This document shows positions 39,424 to 48,356 of a stretch of 49,399 nucleotides of DNA, piece by piece. The stretch comes from an uncultured Clostridia bacterium (GTDB lineage: Bacteria; Bacillota; Clostridia; Oscillospirales; Ruminococcaceae). Below the pieces are notes generated by a model. It made no database searches. It was not told where the DNA came from and saw nothing but the letters and a program-made list of their open reading frames with translations. Each line of letters opens with the position of its first letter. The stretch's first letter is position 1. The translations under genes and the position numbers were made by a program. The DNA lies in NCBI GenBank assembly GCA_947176675.1, contig CAMWRN010000001.1:1-49399 (forward strand), in the 5' to 3' direction.

Positions 39424-41418
39424 TCACGAAATATTTGCAATATGCTCGTCGATTGCTCCCACAAGCTTTGCCTTCGCTTCGTGAACAGTGATGCCGCTGA
39501 ACTGTGCCGCAGCCATTGTCTGGTGACCGCCGCCGCCCAGCTTTTCCATAATGATCTGTACGTTCATTGCTCCAAGCGAACGGGCGGAAATATTTATTCC
39601 TCCATCAGGAGTGCTGAATATCACAAAGCTTGCGTCAACACCCGCAATACTCAGCATTTCGTCCGCTGCCTGTGCGGAGCTTACCCTTGCGTCGGGAGAA
39701 CCGCTGTCGTCCGAGGCAATAGCGCATCTGTTGTAGATCTCTGCGCCCGAAACAAGCCGTGAGCGGTGCTTGATAGATTCAAAGTCGTTCGCGAACAGAC
39801 CCTTTACGGCAACCATGTCTGCGCCAAGCTTTCTAAGGAAAGCCGCTGCTTCAAATGTCCGTACGCCGGTACGCATTACAAAATCCTTTGTGTCAAGCAT
39901 TATTCCCGCAAGCATAGCGTCGGCATAATAGCTGGGAAGCTTGTCTATCCCCGAAAAATATTGGATAAGCTCGGCGACCATTTCGCTTGCCGAGGAGGCG
40001 TAAGGCTCATGGTGGAAAATTACCGCGTTGTCAATGTAATTCACCGTCTGGCGGTGATGATCTATAACGGCGATGTGCTTCGCCCGCTCGTAAAGCTCGT
40101 CGCTTTCGATAATGTCCTTGTTGTGGGTATCGACGATTATCAAAAGGGTATTGTCGTTCATTTTTACGAGAGCCTCCGCAGGGGAAATAAAGATGGGCAG
40201 CTCGTCTGTAAGATTTTCATTCAGCCTGTTTATGATAGGCTTTGCGAGATTTTTTTCCGGCTCCACAGCCATGTAGGCTTCGATATCGGGGTTGAGGCGT
40301 CTTACCGCGCCGCACATACCCGCTCCCGAACCCACGCTGTCAAGGTCGCCGAAGCGGTGTCCCATAATGATAACGTTCGAGGAGGAATTAATAAGCTCCA
40401 TCAAAGCCGTTGCAACAAAGCGGGTCTTAACCTTGGTGGACTTTTCGATTCCCTTTGTAACTCCGCCGAAAAATTCAAAGCCGTTTTCGTTTTTGACCGC
40501 GACCTGATCACCGCCTCTGCCCTGAGCCATTTCAAGAGCCTGCTTGGCGTCCTGTTCAGCCTCGGAGATATTCGCCGCTCCCGTTCCCACGCCTATTGAA
40601 AGAGTAACGGGAGACTTTTCCGACACCGGTATCTTTCTTACATTGTCGAGAATTTTAAACTTGTCCTCAGTCATCTTTTTAAGATCGCGTTCTTCCGCGA
40701 CCGCGATAAATTTGTCGTTGGAAAGTTTTCTAAGCAGACTGTTGTGCTCGTCAAAATAATTTTCAAGAAGCTTATCCGCCTGTATCATTATGTGAGCCTT
40801 TTCGCTGTCCTTTTCACCGGAAAGTATCTCGTCGTAATTGTCCACCGAAATTATAATTACCGCCGGACGGATATCGTTGAACCTTCCCTCCAAAGTGATG
40901 TAGTCGCTTATGTCGTCGAAATAAAGCAGGGTAAGGTCGGAGATAAGCTCCGAGTCGGAGTCCCTTTTTTCGGTAGTTACCGCAGAAATCCTGAAATGCC
41001 CCGTTTCATAGCTCACTGTAATGTTTTTGTTTTCAAAGGTCTTTTCCAAGTCGATATTGATGATCTTCGTTATATGCAGACCGAAAGCGTCGCCGCCGTA
41101 TACCTGCTCTGTAAAGGCGATATTGTACCATACTATAATTCCCTCTCCGTCGATTATCACCGCAGGGGCGGGAAACTTATAGAGTGAATCCCTTTCGGTA
41201 AGGTTAAGCTGGGATTCCATTTCGGTCACAAATTTGTGCAGGTTTTTCTGGGACGCGGAAAAAAGCGTCAGATACGCCAGAGCCGTCAGAGACGTTATTG
41301 CCAGCAGCGTCCAGAAGCGTACCTCGTCCGTATTGTACAGTGAAAATGCACACGCCAGTGATACTACCACAAGCAGCATCGAGACCATTTTAAATGCCGT
41401 CCAGCGTTTTCCTTTCAT
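39424..41418 (-). CDS. gdpP: Cyclic-di-AMP phosphodiesterase GdpP
   Basis: GdpP hydrolyses the second messenger c-di-AMP, which governs potassium and wall homeostasis in Firmicutes. The 664-residue protein has two N-terminal membrane helices (~10-55), a PAS domain (~85-170) and a degenerate GGDEF domain (~185-320). The DHH/DHHA1 phosphoesterase follows, with GHRFGDLDSVGS, DTHN, DHHR and GGGGHQTMAAAQF. ATG 41418 follows GAAAGGAC. It lies 40 bp after rnj and is likely cotranscribed with it. Confidence 0.95.
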   Translation of the reverse strand: MKGKRWTAFKMVSMLLVVVSLACAFSLYNTDEVRFWTLLAITSLTALAYLTLFSASQKNLHKFVTEMESQLNLTERDSLYKFPAPAVIIDGEGIIVWYNIAFTEQVYGGDAFGLHITKIINIDLEKTFENKNITVSYETGHFRISAVTTEKRDSDSELISDLTLLYFDDISDYITLEGRFNDIRPAVIIISVDNYDEILSGEKDSEKAHIMIQADKLLENYFDEHNSLLRKLSNDKFIAVAEERDLKKMTEDKFKILDNVRKIPVSEKSPVTLSIGVGTGAANISEAEQDAKQALEMAQGRGGDQVAVKNENGFEFFGGVTKGIEKSTKVKTRFVATALMELINSSSNVIIMGHRFGDLDSVGSGAGMCGAVRRLNPDIEAYMAVEPEKNLAKPIINRLNENLTDELPIFISPAEALVKMNDNTLLIIVDTHNKDIIESDELYERAKHIAVIDHHRQTVNYIDNAVIFHHEPYASSASEMVAELIQYFSGIDKLPSYYADAMLAGIMLDTKDFVMRTGVRTFEAAAFLRKLGADMVAVKGLFANDFESIKHRSRLVSGAEIYNRCAIASDDSGSPDARVSSAQAADEMLSIAGVDASFVIFSTPDGGINISARSLGAMNVQIIMEKLGGGGHQTMAAAQFSGITVHEAKAKLVGAIDEHIANIS

Positions 41419-41458
41419 AGCGGTTTGTCCTTTCGGTTTTAATTAACGATCAATGGGA

Positions 41459-43456
41459 TCAGATTTCCATAATAATTGGAAGTATCATAGGTCTGCGCTT
41501 GGTTTTCATGTAAATGTAGTCGCTGAGCTCGTCCCTCATGCGGGATTTTATAGTGTTCCAGTCGTGCATATCCCCGTCCAGACAGCCCTGAAGCGTTTTC
41601 ATCAGCAGCTTCTGGGCAGCGTCGATAAGCTCCTCCGATTCTCTCACGTAAACAAATCCGCGGGAAACGATATCTGGTCCGGCAAGGATAGCTCCGCTTT
41701 CCGATTCGATGGTCGCCACTGCGATGATAAGACCGTCCTCGGAAAGATGCTTTCTGTCCCGAAGCACGATAGAACCAACGTCGCCAACACCAAGTCCGTC
41801 CACAAATACCCGTCCCGCAGGAACTTGTCCCGTGATCTTCATGTCCACGCCGTTTGTTTCGATAACGTTGCCTATGCTTCCTATTATAACGCTGTCCTCT
41901 TCAAAACCGAGACTGTAGGCAAGTCCCGCGTGCTTTTTCAGGTGCTTGTACTCGCCGTGTACGGGAATGAAATACCGCGGCTTTGTCAGGGAAAGCATAA
42001 GCTTCAGCTCCTCCTGACAGGCATGTCCCGATACGTGAACGTCGTACATGGATTCATATATTACCTCCGCGCCCGCCCGCATAAGCTCATTAACGACCTT
42101 TGTTACCAGCTTTTCGTTTCCGGGAATAGGAGTTGCGCTGATGATTATAAAGTCCATGGGAGTTATCGTTACTGTGCGGTGCTCATTCATAGCCATTCTC
42201 GACAGCGCGGACATAGGCTCGCCCTGACTTCCCGTGGTTATAAGAACTATCTTTTCGGGCGGAAAGCGGTTCATAGCGTCTATGTCGATTATAAGTCCCT
42301 CGGGCATTTTAAGGTATCCAAGCTCCATAGCGGTGCTTATAACGTTGAGCATACTTCTGCCGAAAACGGCTATCTTTCTGCCGCATCTGACCGCGTTGTT
42401 AACGATTTGCTGTACCCTGTGTATATTGGAGGAAAATGTTGCAATAATAATACGTTTTCCTTCGGCGGTGTCGAAAAGACGCTCAAAGCTGTTTCCCACT
42501 GTTCTTTCAGTGGCGGTGTGACCGCGTCTTTCCGCGTTGGTGGAATCGGACATAAGCGCAAGGACTCCCCTGTTGCCAAGTTCACCGAAGCGGGCAAGGT
42601 CAATTATCTCGCTTTCAATAGGGGTGTAGTCCACCTTGAAGTCGCCCGTGTGTACCACCACTCCCGCAGGGGTGTGGATAGCCAGAGCTACCGCATCCGG
42701 GATAGAATGGTTCACGCGGATAAATTCAACAGCCATGCAGCCCATTTTAACAGTCTGCCTTGGAGTTACAACATTGAGCTGCGCGGAGGAAAGTATACCG
42801 TGCTCGCGGAGCTTTCCTTCGATAAGACCGATGGTAAGACGTGTGGCGTAAACGGGAACGTTCACCTTTTTGAGCAGGTAAGCAAGTCCGCCGATGTGAT
42901 CCTCGTGACCGTGAGTGATGACGATGCCGCGTATCTTGTCCGCATTTTGCTCAACGTAGGAAAAGTCGGGCAGGACAAGGTCAACGCCGGGCATATCGCT
43001 GTCGGGAAAAGCCAGACCGCAGTCCACGATAAACATATCGTTGGAGCATTCAAAAACAGTCATATTCTTGCCGATCTCGTTAAGTCCGCCCAAAGGGATA
43101 ATTTTCAGAGGAGTCCTTTTTACAGACTTGTGGTTTGTTGTATGCAGAGGCAGACCTGTAGCAGGGTGTATCTCGGCAGCGGGAGCGGCTGTGCTTTGCT
43201 GTCTTTTTGACGATTGATTTTTCTGTACTTTCTGCTGGTTAGGGCGGTTTTGGGGCTGACGTGATTTTTTCTCTCCTGCAAAGGGAACGATCGGCGCAGG
43301 CGGAGTTTTCTTGGAAAAGATGCCCTCTGTTTTTTTTGCGGCGGACTTTTTGGAAGCCGTGTTTTTGGCAGTATCGTTCTGTTTTCTGGAGGGCTTGGGA
43401 GCAATTCTTTCGCCGTATGCGTTCAGTTCAATTTCGTTAGTATCATTTTTTGCCAA
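41459..43456 (-). CDS. rnj: Ribonuclease J
   Basis: RNase J is the metallo-beta-lactamase/beta-CASP nuclease central to mRNA turnover and rRNA maturation in Firmicutes. The 665-residue product has the core from KIIPLGGLNEIGKNM, with HGHEDHIGG metal ligands, beta-CASP motifs (SDSTNAERRGHT, FSSNIHRVQ) and the C-terminal dimer region. An unusual ~115-residue Lys/Gln/Pro-rich N-terminal extension precedes the core. The start is set at TTG 43456 (AAAGGATT upstream), since no ATG with a ribosome binding site exists. Confidence 0.92.
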   Translation of the reverse strand: MAKNDTNEIELNAYGERIAPKPSRKQNDTAKNTASKKSAAKKTEGIFSKKTPPAPIVPFAGEKKSRQPQNRPNQQKVQKNQSSKRQQSTAAPAAEIHPATGLPLHTTNHKSVKRTPLKIIPLGGLNEIGKNMTVFECSNDMFIVDCGLAFPDSDMPGVDLVLPDFSYVEQNADKIRGIVITHGHEDHIGGLAYLLKKVNVPVYATRLTIGLIEGKLREHGILSSAQLNVVTPRQTVKMGCMAVEFIRVNHSIPDAVALAIHTPAGVVVHTGDFKVDYTPIESEIIDLARFGELGNRGVLALMSDSTNAERRGHTATERTVGNSFERLFDTAEGKRIIIATFSSNIHRVQQIVNNAVRCGRKIAVFGRSMLNVISTAMELGYLKMPEGLIIDIDAMNRFPPEKIVLITTGSQGEPMSALSRMAMNEHRTVTITPMDFIIISATPIPGNEKLVTKVVNELMRAGAEVIYESMYDVHVSGHACQEELKLMLSLTKPRYFIPVHGEYKHLKKHAGLAYSLGFEEDSVIIGSIGNVIETNGVDMKITGQVPAGRVFVDGLGVGDVGSIVLRDRKHLSEDGLIIAVATIESESGAILAGPDIVSRGFVYVRESEELIDAAQKLLMKTLQGCLDGDMHDWNTIKSRMRDELSDYIYMKTKRRPMILPIIMEI

Positions 43457-43642
43457 AGTAATACCAATCCTTTCGTTAAAAAATATGTACGATTCATAAT
43501 GACATGGAAGTCGGTTTTCGCAAATACCGTCGGAATACCGTATCGGGTTTAGCATAGACGTTTTGGTGAATAACCCTTTTGCGGGAATACATTTTGGTTC
43601 TCGGGGTAAATATCCTAATCCGAACATAATAAATCAAATTAT

Positions 43643-43671
43643 ATTATACTATATAATTTTAGTTTTGTCAA
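43643..43671 (-). promoter_or_regulatory. rnj-gdpP promoter
   Basis: On the minus strand, TTGACA (43671-43666), exactly 17 bp and TATAAT (43648-43643). The resulting leader is about 180 nt (43636-43457), long for a housekeeping gene, and could carry autoregulation by RNase J. Confidence 0.8.
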
Positions 43672-43754
43672 TGACAAACAAAAATTATTGTAAAATAATG
43701 GATATTACATTATGCTTAAGTATCGGACATTTCAGGCTGCGAAGCCTCCGGCTT

Positions 43755-43795
43755 AAAAAAGTTCGCCGCCTTTGAAAAGGCGGACGAAACTTTTC
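43755..43795 (-). terminator. Terminator after the GMPP/PMM fusion gene
   Basis: CCGCCTTT-GA-AAAGGCGG (43766-43783) with extended AAGTTCG/CGAAACTT flanks. On the minus strand it is followed by a T-run. It separates the fusion gene from the rnj promoter. The rest of 43457-43810 holds only the rnj leader and promoter. Confidence 0.8.
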
Positions 43796-43810
43796 GTTTT
43801 GCCGGTGTTT

Positions 43811-46132
43811 TTACATTCTGCTGTTTATTTCCAGCTGCCTTAATTTATCCTGATAAAAGTCGCACAGCTCGGACGCGGCTTCCATCGAAAAGCTCTCCAC
43901 TTTCATCATCACCCCTTTCTCCGTTTTTACGGGACGTATCATCACCCGTCCCCGTTTATCGTTCACTACTATACCGTCTCCGGAAGCCTGTTCCTCGGTG
44001 CAAATCTGTCTCAAAAGCTTTACAGGGTGCTTATCCACCGCCACAAATCGCGTTGCCAGAGCCATTTCGGGAAGCTCCTCCACTGCCTGCGCAAGAGTTA
44101 TCCCCCTGCTTTCAAGGACTTTCAGCGTTGTAAGCGCAAGAGCAGCCCCGTCGCGGACAAAGGGAGTTTCCGCAGCAAGCCGTCTTGCTTCGCGGTCGTT
44201 TGTATCCGACGGACAGCCGCTGTACCGCAGCACAGTTCTGCCGAAGCGTTCCGCGAGTCTGTCTGCGGCGCGCGGGAAATCATATGGCAAAGCCATGTCC
44301 ATACCCTGTGAAAAACGATCCGCACAGCATATCAATATCAGCTTTTCCTCGAAAACATATCCCGTTTCCTCTGTGTAGGCGGAGGCACCCTTTCCGTCGC
44401 TGCCGATATGGAAAACTATGGGTTCCCCGTTTTTATCGCCGATTCTTTTCATAATGTCCCCGCACATATCCGTCACCGAGCTGCCCGATGTGTTCAGTAC
44501 CGCTTTTATCCCGTTCAGCGAGCGGGGAGCGGTCTCTTCCAGCATATTTTTATAAAGTCCCACTATCGCTTCTGTATTGTGAAGCTGTCCGAAGTGCATA
44601 AATCCCGCCCGATGGTACTCGCTGCGGTTAAGTCCCCCCTCAATAATTTTTTCCTCGCTTCTTGAAAGGGGCAGACCGTCTCCCGAGCAAAGACTTATTT
44701 TCGCTGTTACTCCTGCGTCTGCGCGGCAGCCTGCCGATAAGCGGGATTTTGCAGTACAGTATGCAAGCGCAGGCTCTGTACAGCTTCCGAAAAGCCATGC
44801 CTCAGCGCCTGCGGCGGTGACTCCCGAAGCTATAGCAAGGGCAAGGCTTTTGGACGCGGGATTGTCTTTCCAGCCTATGCCTATCTTTCCTCCAAGCGAA
44901 GCAAGAGAACTTCCCAGCATCGCCGCTGTCTGGGGAGTTATTACCCCCCCGGTTTCGCCGCATATGCCGTCCTCCCCTATTTTTACAGGAGAAAGAAAGC
45001 CATACTTTATGTCCTGTTCGGCACAGGCATAGCTGTCAAGATGCCTGCCGTTCCAGATCTTTACTCCGCATTTTACCACAGCCTGCTCTGCAATTACCGC
45101 GCTGTCTCCCACTGCCGCGCCCTCGTAGACCGCCGCGCCCGTTAAAAGCCGGGCTCCGGTGCCTATCACGGCGTTGTTTACTGTTGCACGCTCTCCGATG
45201 TATGCGCCGTCCATAACGATCGCGCCGTTAAGCTTTGCTCCGCGGCAGACCGTTACATTCTCGCCGATGACAGTTCTCTTGCCTATTTCGGCTTGCGGAG
45301 CAATGTCTGCCGATCCCGAAACATAAACGGGGGGAACAAGCTTCAGATCGGGACGGTCGGTTGATTTTATGAGAATATTTTTCCCTGACGAATTATTGTC
45401 CGGCATTGGAACAAGTCCTCCTAAAACTGCGTTTGAAGCGGTGAAAAGATCGTCGGGCGTATCTATGTCAATAAAGACTCCTTTTGCTGTAAAGTTAAAC
45501 ACCTTGCCGCCGTCCCGTATCAGAGCGGGAATAAATTCGGCTAGCAAGTCGCCGTAATCCCCCGCCTGCGCCGCCGCAGAGCCGCTTAGGATAAAGATAC
45601 CTGCGGCGGCAAGTTCGGAAGCACAGCTTTCCCTTGCCGGGTTGGGGATAATGTCCGCGGCAAGACCGTCCCGAACGGAAACAAGAGTGCAGTCTGATGG
45701 CTTGTCCGTTGGAAAGGTCACAACGGTAACGTCCGCAGAGTTTGTTCTGTGAGCGTCTAAAACAGCGGCAAGATCGGTCTCAAAAAGCAAATCGCCGTAC
45801 AGCACGGCAATGTCCTCATTTTCGGCAAGCTCGGAGACTTCTGCCGCTCTTGCGATAGGACGGCATGTACCCTCAGGAGAGGAGGATATTATATAGTCTG
45901 CCTGCGGCGACAAATCCGCCTGAAGCGGAGCGTCGAGATGATCTGTGATAACGTTTGAAAGTCGGTCGGCGGCAACAAAAACCGATGTAAATCCAAAGCG
46001 TCCGAGAGCGTCCAGACTGAAGTCAATAAGAGGTCTGCCGCAGACGGGCAGCATGGCTTTCGGCTTTGTGCAGGTAAGAGGGCGGAGTCTGAGACCGTCC
46101 CCGCCCGCAAGGATAACGGCGCGGTTGATCAT
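43811..46132 (-). CDS. Sugar nucleotidyltransferase fused to degenerate phosphohexomutase
   Basis: The 773-residue protein has three parts. An N-terminal nucleotidyltransferase (~1-235) has AVILAGGDGLRLRPLT, KPKAMLPV and YGDLLFETD. A left-handed beta-helix of hexapeptides follows (~280-370). A C-terminal phosphomannomutase/phosphoglucomutase-like region (~395-773) ends it. The motif GGxGTRLRP reads GGDGLRLRP. The mutase part lacks the TASHNP serine loop, and its DGDxDR metal loop reads SDGKGA, so mutase activity is doubtful. Mannose-1-phosphate guanylyltransferase is the likeliest activity. ATG 46132 follows AGGAGG. Confidence 0.82.
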   Translation of the reverse strand: MINRAVILAGGDGLRLRPLTCTKPKAMLPVCGRPLIDFSLDALGRFGFTSVFVAADRLSNVITDHLDAPLQADLSPQADYIISSSPEGTCRPIARAAEVSELAENEDIAVLYGDLLFETDLAAVLDAHRTNSADVTVVTFPTDKPSDCTLVSVRDGLAADIIPNPARESCASELAAAGIFILSGSAAAQAGDYGDLLAEFIPALIRDGGKVFNFTAKGVFIDIDTPDDLFTASNAVLGGLVPMPDNNSSGKNILIKSTDRPDLKLVPPVYVSGSADIAPQAEIGKRTVIGENVTVCRGAKLNGAIVMDGAYIGERATVNNAVIGTGARLLTGAAVYEGAAVGDSAVIAEQAVVKCGVKIWNGRHLDSYACAEQDIKYGFLSPVKIGEDGICGETGGVITPQTAAMLGSSLASLGGKIGIGWKDNPASKSLALAIASGVTAAGAEAWLFGSCTEPALAYCTAKSRLSAGCRADAGVTAKISLCSGDGLPLSRSEEKIIEGGLNRSEYHRAGFMHFGQLHNTEAIVGLYKNMLEETAPRSLNGIKAVLNTSGSSVTDMCGDIMKRIGDKNGEPIVFHIGSDGKGASAYTEETGYVFEEKLILICCADRFSQGMDMALPYDFPRAADRLAERFGRTVLRYSGCPSDTNDREARRLAAETPFVRDGAALALTTLKVLESRGITLAQAVEELPEMALATRFVAVDKHPVKLLRQICTEEQASGDGIVVNDKRGRVMIRPVKTEKGVMMKVESFSMEAASELCDFYQDKLRQLEINSRM

Positions 46133-46213
46133 AATAAAACCTCCTGTGAAAATTATTTGCATAGTTGTTTATTGGTATTATTAACCGCGGCAGGTGATTT
46201 TAAACATAAAAAA

Positions 46214-46241
46214 GCCGTTCGGAGATTTCTCTCCGAACGGC
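46214..46241 (-). terminator. Terminator after small Cys protein gene
   Basis: GCCGTTCGGAG, a 6-nt loop and CTCCGAACGGC form a perfect 11-bp stem with a TTTTTT run on the minus strand. Confidence 0.88.
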
Positions 46242-46252
46242 AAGGGAATGGA

Positions 46253-46441
46253 TCAATACGGATCTTTTTCGGAGTATCCGCCCGAAACTTTAGGCATGGA
46301 TCTGCTTGATATTGTGCGGACTGCATTGTCACACTTTGAACATTTTATCACGTAGCTGCTGCCGCCGGAAACAACGGGGGAATTCTCATCAACGGAGATC
46401 GTTACAACATTTCCGCATGAACATTTCTCATTGTATACCAT
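46253..46441 (-). CDS. Small Cys-rich, probably zinc-binding protein
   Basis: The 62-residue protein has Cys in KCSCGN (residues ~7-9) and KCSKCD (~34-37), spaced like a zinc ribbon, plus Ser/Gly-rich linkers. ATG 46441 follows AAAGGAGG, a very strong ribosome binding site, and its own terminator follows, so it is a real and perhaps abundant small protein. I do not recognise a named family. Confidence 0.75.
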   Translation of the reverse strand: MVYNEKCSCGNVVTISVDENSPVVSGGSSYVIKCSKCDNAVRTISSRSMPKVSGGYSEKDPY

Positions 46442-46570
46442 TTTAATGTCCTCCTTTTGTATAATTTCGGAAGAACTTTGCGCTCGTCCGATATACGTAT
46501 CATACAGTAAAAAAGAGCCGCAAAGATGATATTTTCACACTTTGCCTGAACAGCGGCACGGCAGAAAAAA

Positions 46571-46600
46571 GCAGTATCCGCAAAATTTCGCGGATACTGC
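46571..46600 (-). terminator. Intrinsic terminator of cysS
   Basis: GCAGTATCCGC, an 8-nt loop and GCGGATACTGC form a perfect 11-bp stem followed by TTTTTT on the minus strand, 11 bp after the cysS stop. Confidence 0.9.
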
Positions 46601-46611
46601 TGAAAATATTA

Positions 46612-48030
46612 TTACGCTTTTGTAATCTTAGTACCCTCTCTCGTCTCGGTAACGGTGTAGCCGAGCGCGGATATCTTATCTCTTATCTCGTCGGCAAGAG
46701 CAAAGTTCTTGTCCTTGCGGGCAGCTTTTCTCTGCTCCGCAAGAGCCTTAACCTCCTCGGGGATATCATCGTCTGCATCACCGGTTCCCTCGGAAGCGGT
46801 TTTTTGAGCAGCCTCAACAAGTCCCAGAGAAAGAACCCTGTCAAACTCATTTATAAGCTTTAGCTTGACTGCGTTTGAGGTCTCTGCTTTCAGTACGTCG
46901 TACAGCGCCGTTACCGCAAGAGCGGTGTTAAGGTCGTTGTCCAGAGCGTCGGTGAAACGCTTTTTAAGGGACGAATAAGCTTCCTCGTTTAAGTCCCCCG
47001 AACCGTCCAGAACGGAAGCGATTTTTGCAGTGAGCTTTCTATAAGCCGCCGCCGCGTTGTCGAGATTTTCCCAGCTGAAAACAAGCGACTTGCGGTAGTG
47101 TGACTGCAAGCAGAAGAACCTGTACACAAGCGGACTATAGCCCTTTTCTTCCAGCAGCGATACCGTCAGGAACTCGCCCTTTGACTTGCTCATCTTGCCG
47201 CTGTCAGTGTTAAGGTGGTGAACGTGGAACCAGTAATTGCACCACTCGTGTCCCAGATATGCTTCGCTCTGTGCGATCTCGTTGGTGTGGTGGGGGAAAG
47301 CGTTGTCTATGCCTCCGCAGTGGAGATCGAGATACTCGCCAAGGTTTTTCATGCTTATGCAGGAGCATTCGATGTGCCAGCCGGGATAACCTACGCCCCA
47401 GGGACTGTCCCATTTAAGCTCCTGATCGTCAAATTTGGATTTGGTGAACCACAGCACGAAGTCGGCTTTATTACGTTTGTTTCCGTCCTCCTCAACCCCC
47501 TCGCGGACGCCTACCGCTAAGTCCTCCTCGTTAAAGTCGTTGAACACATAGTACTTGTCAAGCTTTGAGGTGTCAAAGTAAATGTTTCCTCCTGCTTCAT
47601 AAGCAAAGCCTTTTTCGATCAGCGAGGCTATCACACGGATAAACTCGTCAATGCAGGAGGTAGCGGGTTCTATAACGTCGGGAGTTTTTATGTTAAGCTT
47701 TTTGCAGTCCTCAAAAAAGGCTTTGGTGTAGAAATTCGCGATCTCCATAACGGACTTGTGTTCACGCTTTGCACCCTTGAGCATTTTGTCGTCACCGGTA
47801 TCGCCGTCGCTGGAAAGGTGTCCAACGTCGGTAATATTCATAACGCGCTTAACGTCATAGCCTGAAAATCGAAGGTATTTTTCCAGAACGTCCTCCATAA
47901 TGTAGCTGCGCAGGTTGCCGATGTGAGCGTAGTGGTACACCGTAGGACCGCAAGTGTACATTGATACTTTTCCCTCAAAGCGGGGGATAAAATCGTCTTT
48001 TGAGCGGGTAAGCGAGTTATAGAGCTTCAT
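46612..48030 (-). CDS. cysS: Cysteinyl-tRNA synthetase
   Basis: CysS charges tRNA-Cys. The 472-residue class I enzyme has the zinc Cys in MYTCGPTVYHYAHIGN, where HIGN is the HIGH motif. It also has GWHIECSC, HHTNEIAQSEA and KMSKSKGEFLTV (KMSKS), and a C-terminal helical anticodon domain with KNFALADEIRDKI. The ATG at 48030 follows AGGAGACAGG. No T-box leader is visible. Confidence 0.97.
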   Translation of the reverse strand: MKLYNSLTRSKDDFIPRFEGKVSMYTCGPTVYHYAHIGNLRSYIMEDVLEKYLRFSGYDVKRVMNITDVGHLSSDGDTGDDKMLKGAKREHKSVMEIANFYTKAFFEDCKKLNIKTPDVIEPATSCIDEFIRVIASLIEKGFAYEAGGNIYFDTSKLDKYYVFNDFNEEDLAVGVREGVEEDGNKRNKADFVLWFTKSKFDDQELKWDSPWGVGYPGWHIECSCISMKNLGEYLDLHCGGIDNAFPHHTNEIAQSEAYLGHEWCNYWFHVHHLNTDSGKMSKSKGEFLTVSLLEEKGYSPLVYRFFCLQSHYRKSLVFSWENLDNAAAAYRKLTAKIASVLDGSGDLNEEAYSSLKKRFTDALDNDLNTALAVTALYDVLKAETSNAVKLKLINEFDRVLSLGLVEAAQKTASEGTGDADDDIPEEVKALAEQRKAARKDKNFALADEIRDKISALGYTVTETREGTKITKA

Positions 48031-48097
48031 TTCGCCTGTCTCCTTCTATAAAAAATATGATTTGTTTTGAATGGGGTTTTTTGGCGGTTATTTATTT

Positions 48098-48126
48098 ATT
48101 ATATCACATTTCTTTAAAGTTGTCGA
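48098..48126 (-). promoter_or_regulatory. cysS promoter
   Basis: On the minus strand, TCGACA (48126-48121), a 17-bp spacer and TATAAT (48103-48098), ~65 bp upstream of the cysS ATG. Confidence 0.7.
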
Positions 48127-48209
48127 TAGCTTTTGTATTTTTGGCACAGAATTAAATTCAGCGCACGTCTGACAAGACATTGGGCGGAAAATTAATCGCC
48201 TTATTTCGG

Positions 48210-48238
48210 TTGACTTTTCCCCTGTGTTAAAGTATAAT
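48210..48238 (+). promoter_or_regulatory. sbcC promoter
   Basis: TTGACT (48210-48215), a 17-bp spacer and TATAAT (48233-48238). The start near 48245 places the 79-bp palindrome inside the sbcC leader. Confidence 0.75.
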
Positions 48239-48253
48239 TAACCTTGGATATAC

Positions 48254-48332
48254 TTAAGGCAATACCGCACAAAGGACGGCTAACGCCTTTGCTGCGCATC
48301 TGCATGACAACCTTTGTGCGGTATTACCTTAA
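48254..48332. repeat. 79-bp hairpin palindrome (MITE-like) in sbcC leader
   Basis: A 22-bp arm from TTAAGGCAATACCGCAC (48254-48275) pairs at 21 of 22 positions with 48311-48332, around a 35-nt centre. It resembles a small non-coding palindromic or MITE-like element and ends 24 bp before the sbcC ATG. Apart from this and the two promoters, the cysS-sbcC gap shows nothing else. Confidence 0.8.
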
Positions 48333-48356
48333 AATTATTAAGAAAGAAGATTTGAA

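Noticed and set aside
41453..43210. 585-codon open frame on the plus strand across rnj
   Set aside because: It is antisense to RNase J, whose motifs are unmistakable. Basic, His/Ser-rich composition with no family features marks it as a shadow of a GC-biased gene.
47214..47230. AACGTGGAAC in cysS as parS
   Set aside because: Partial match with a mismatched left arm, far from the cluster. Probably chance.
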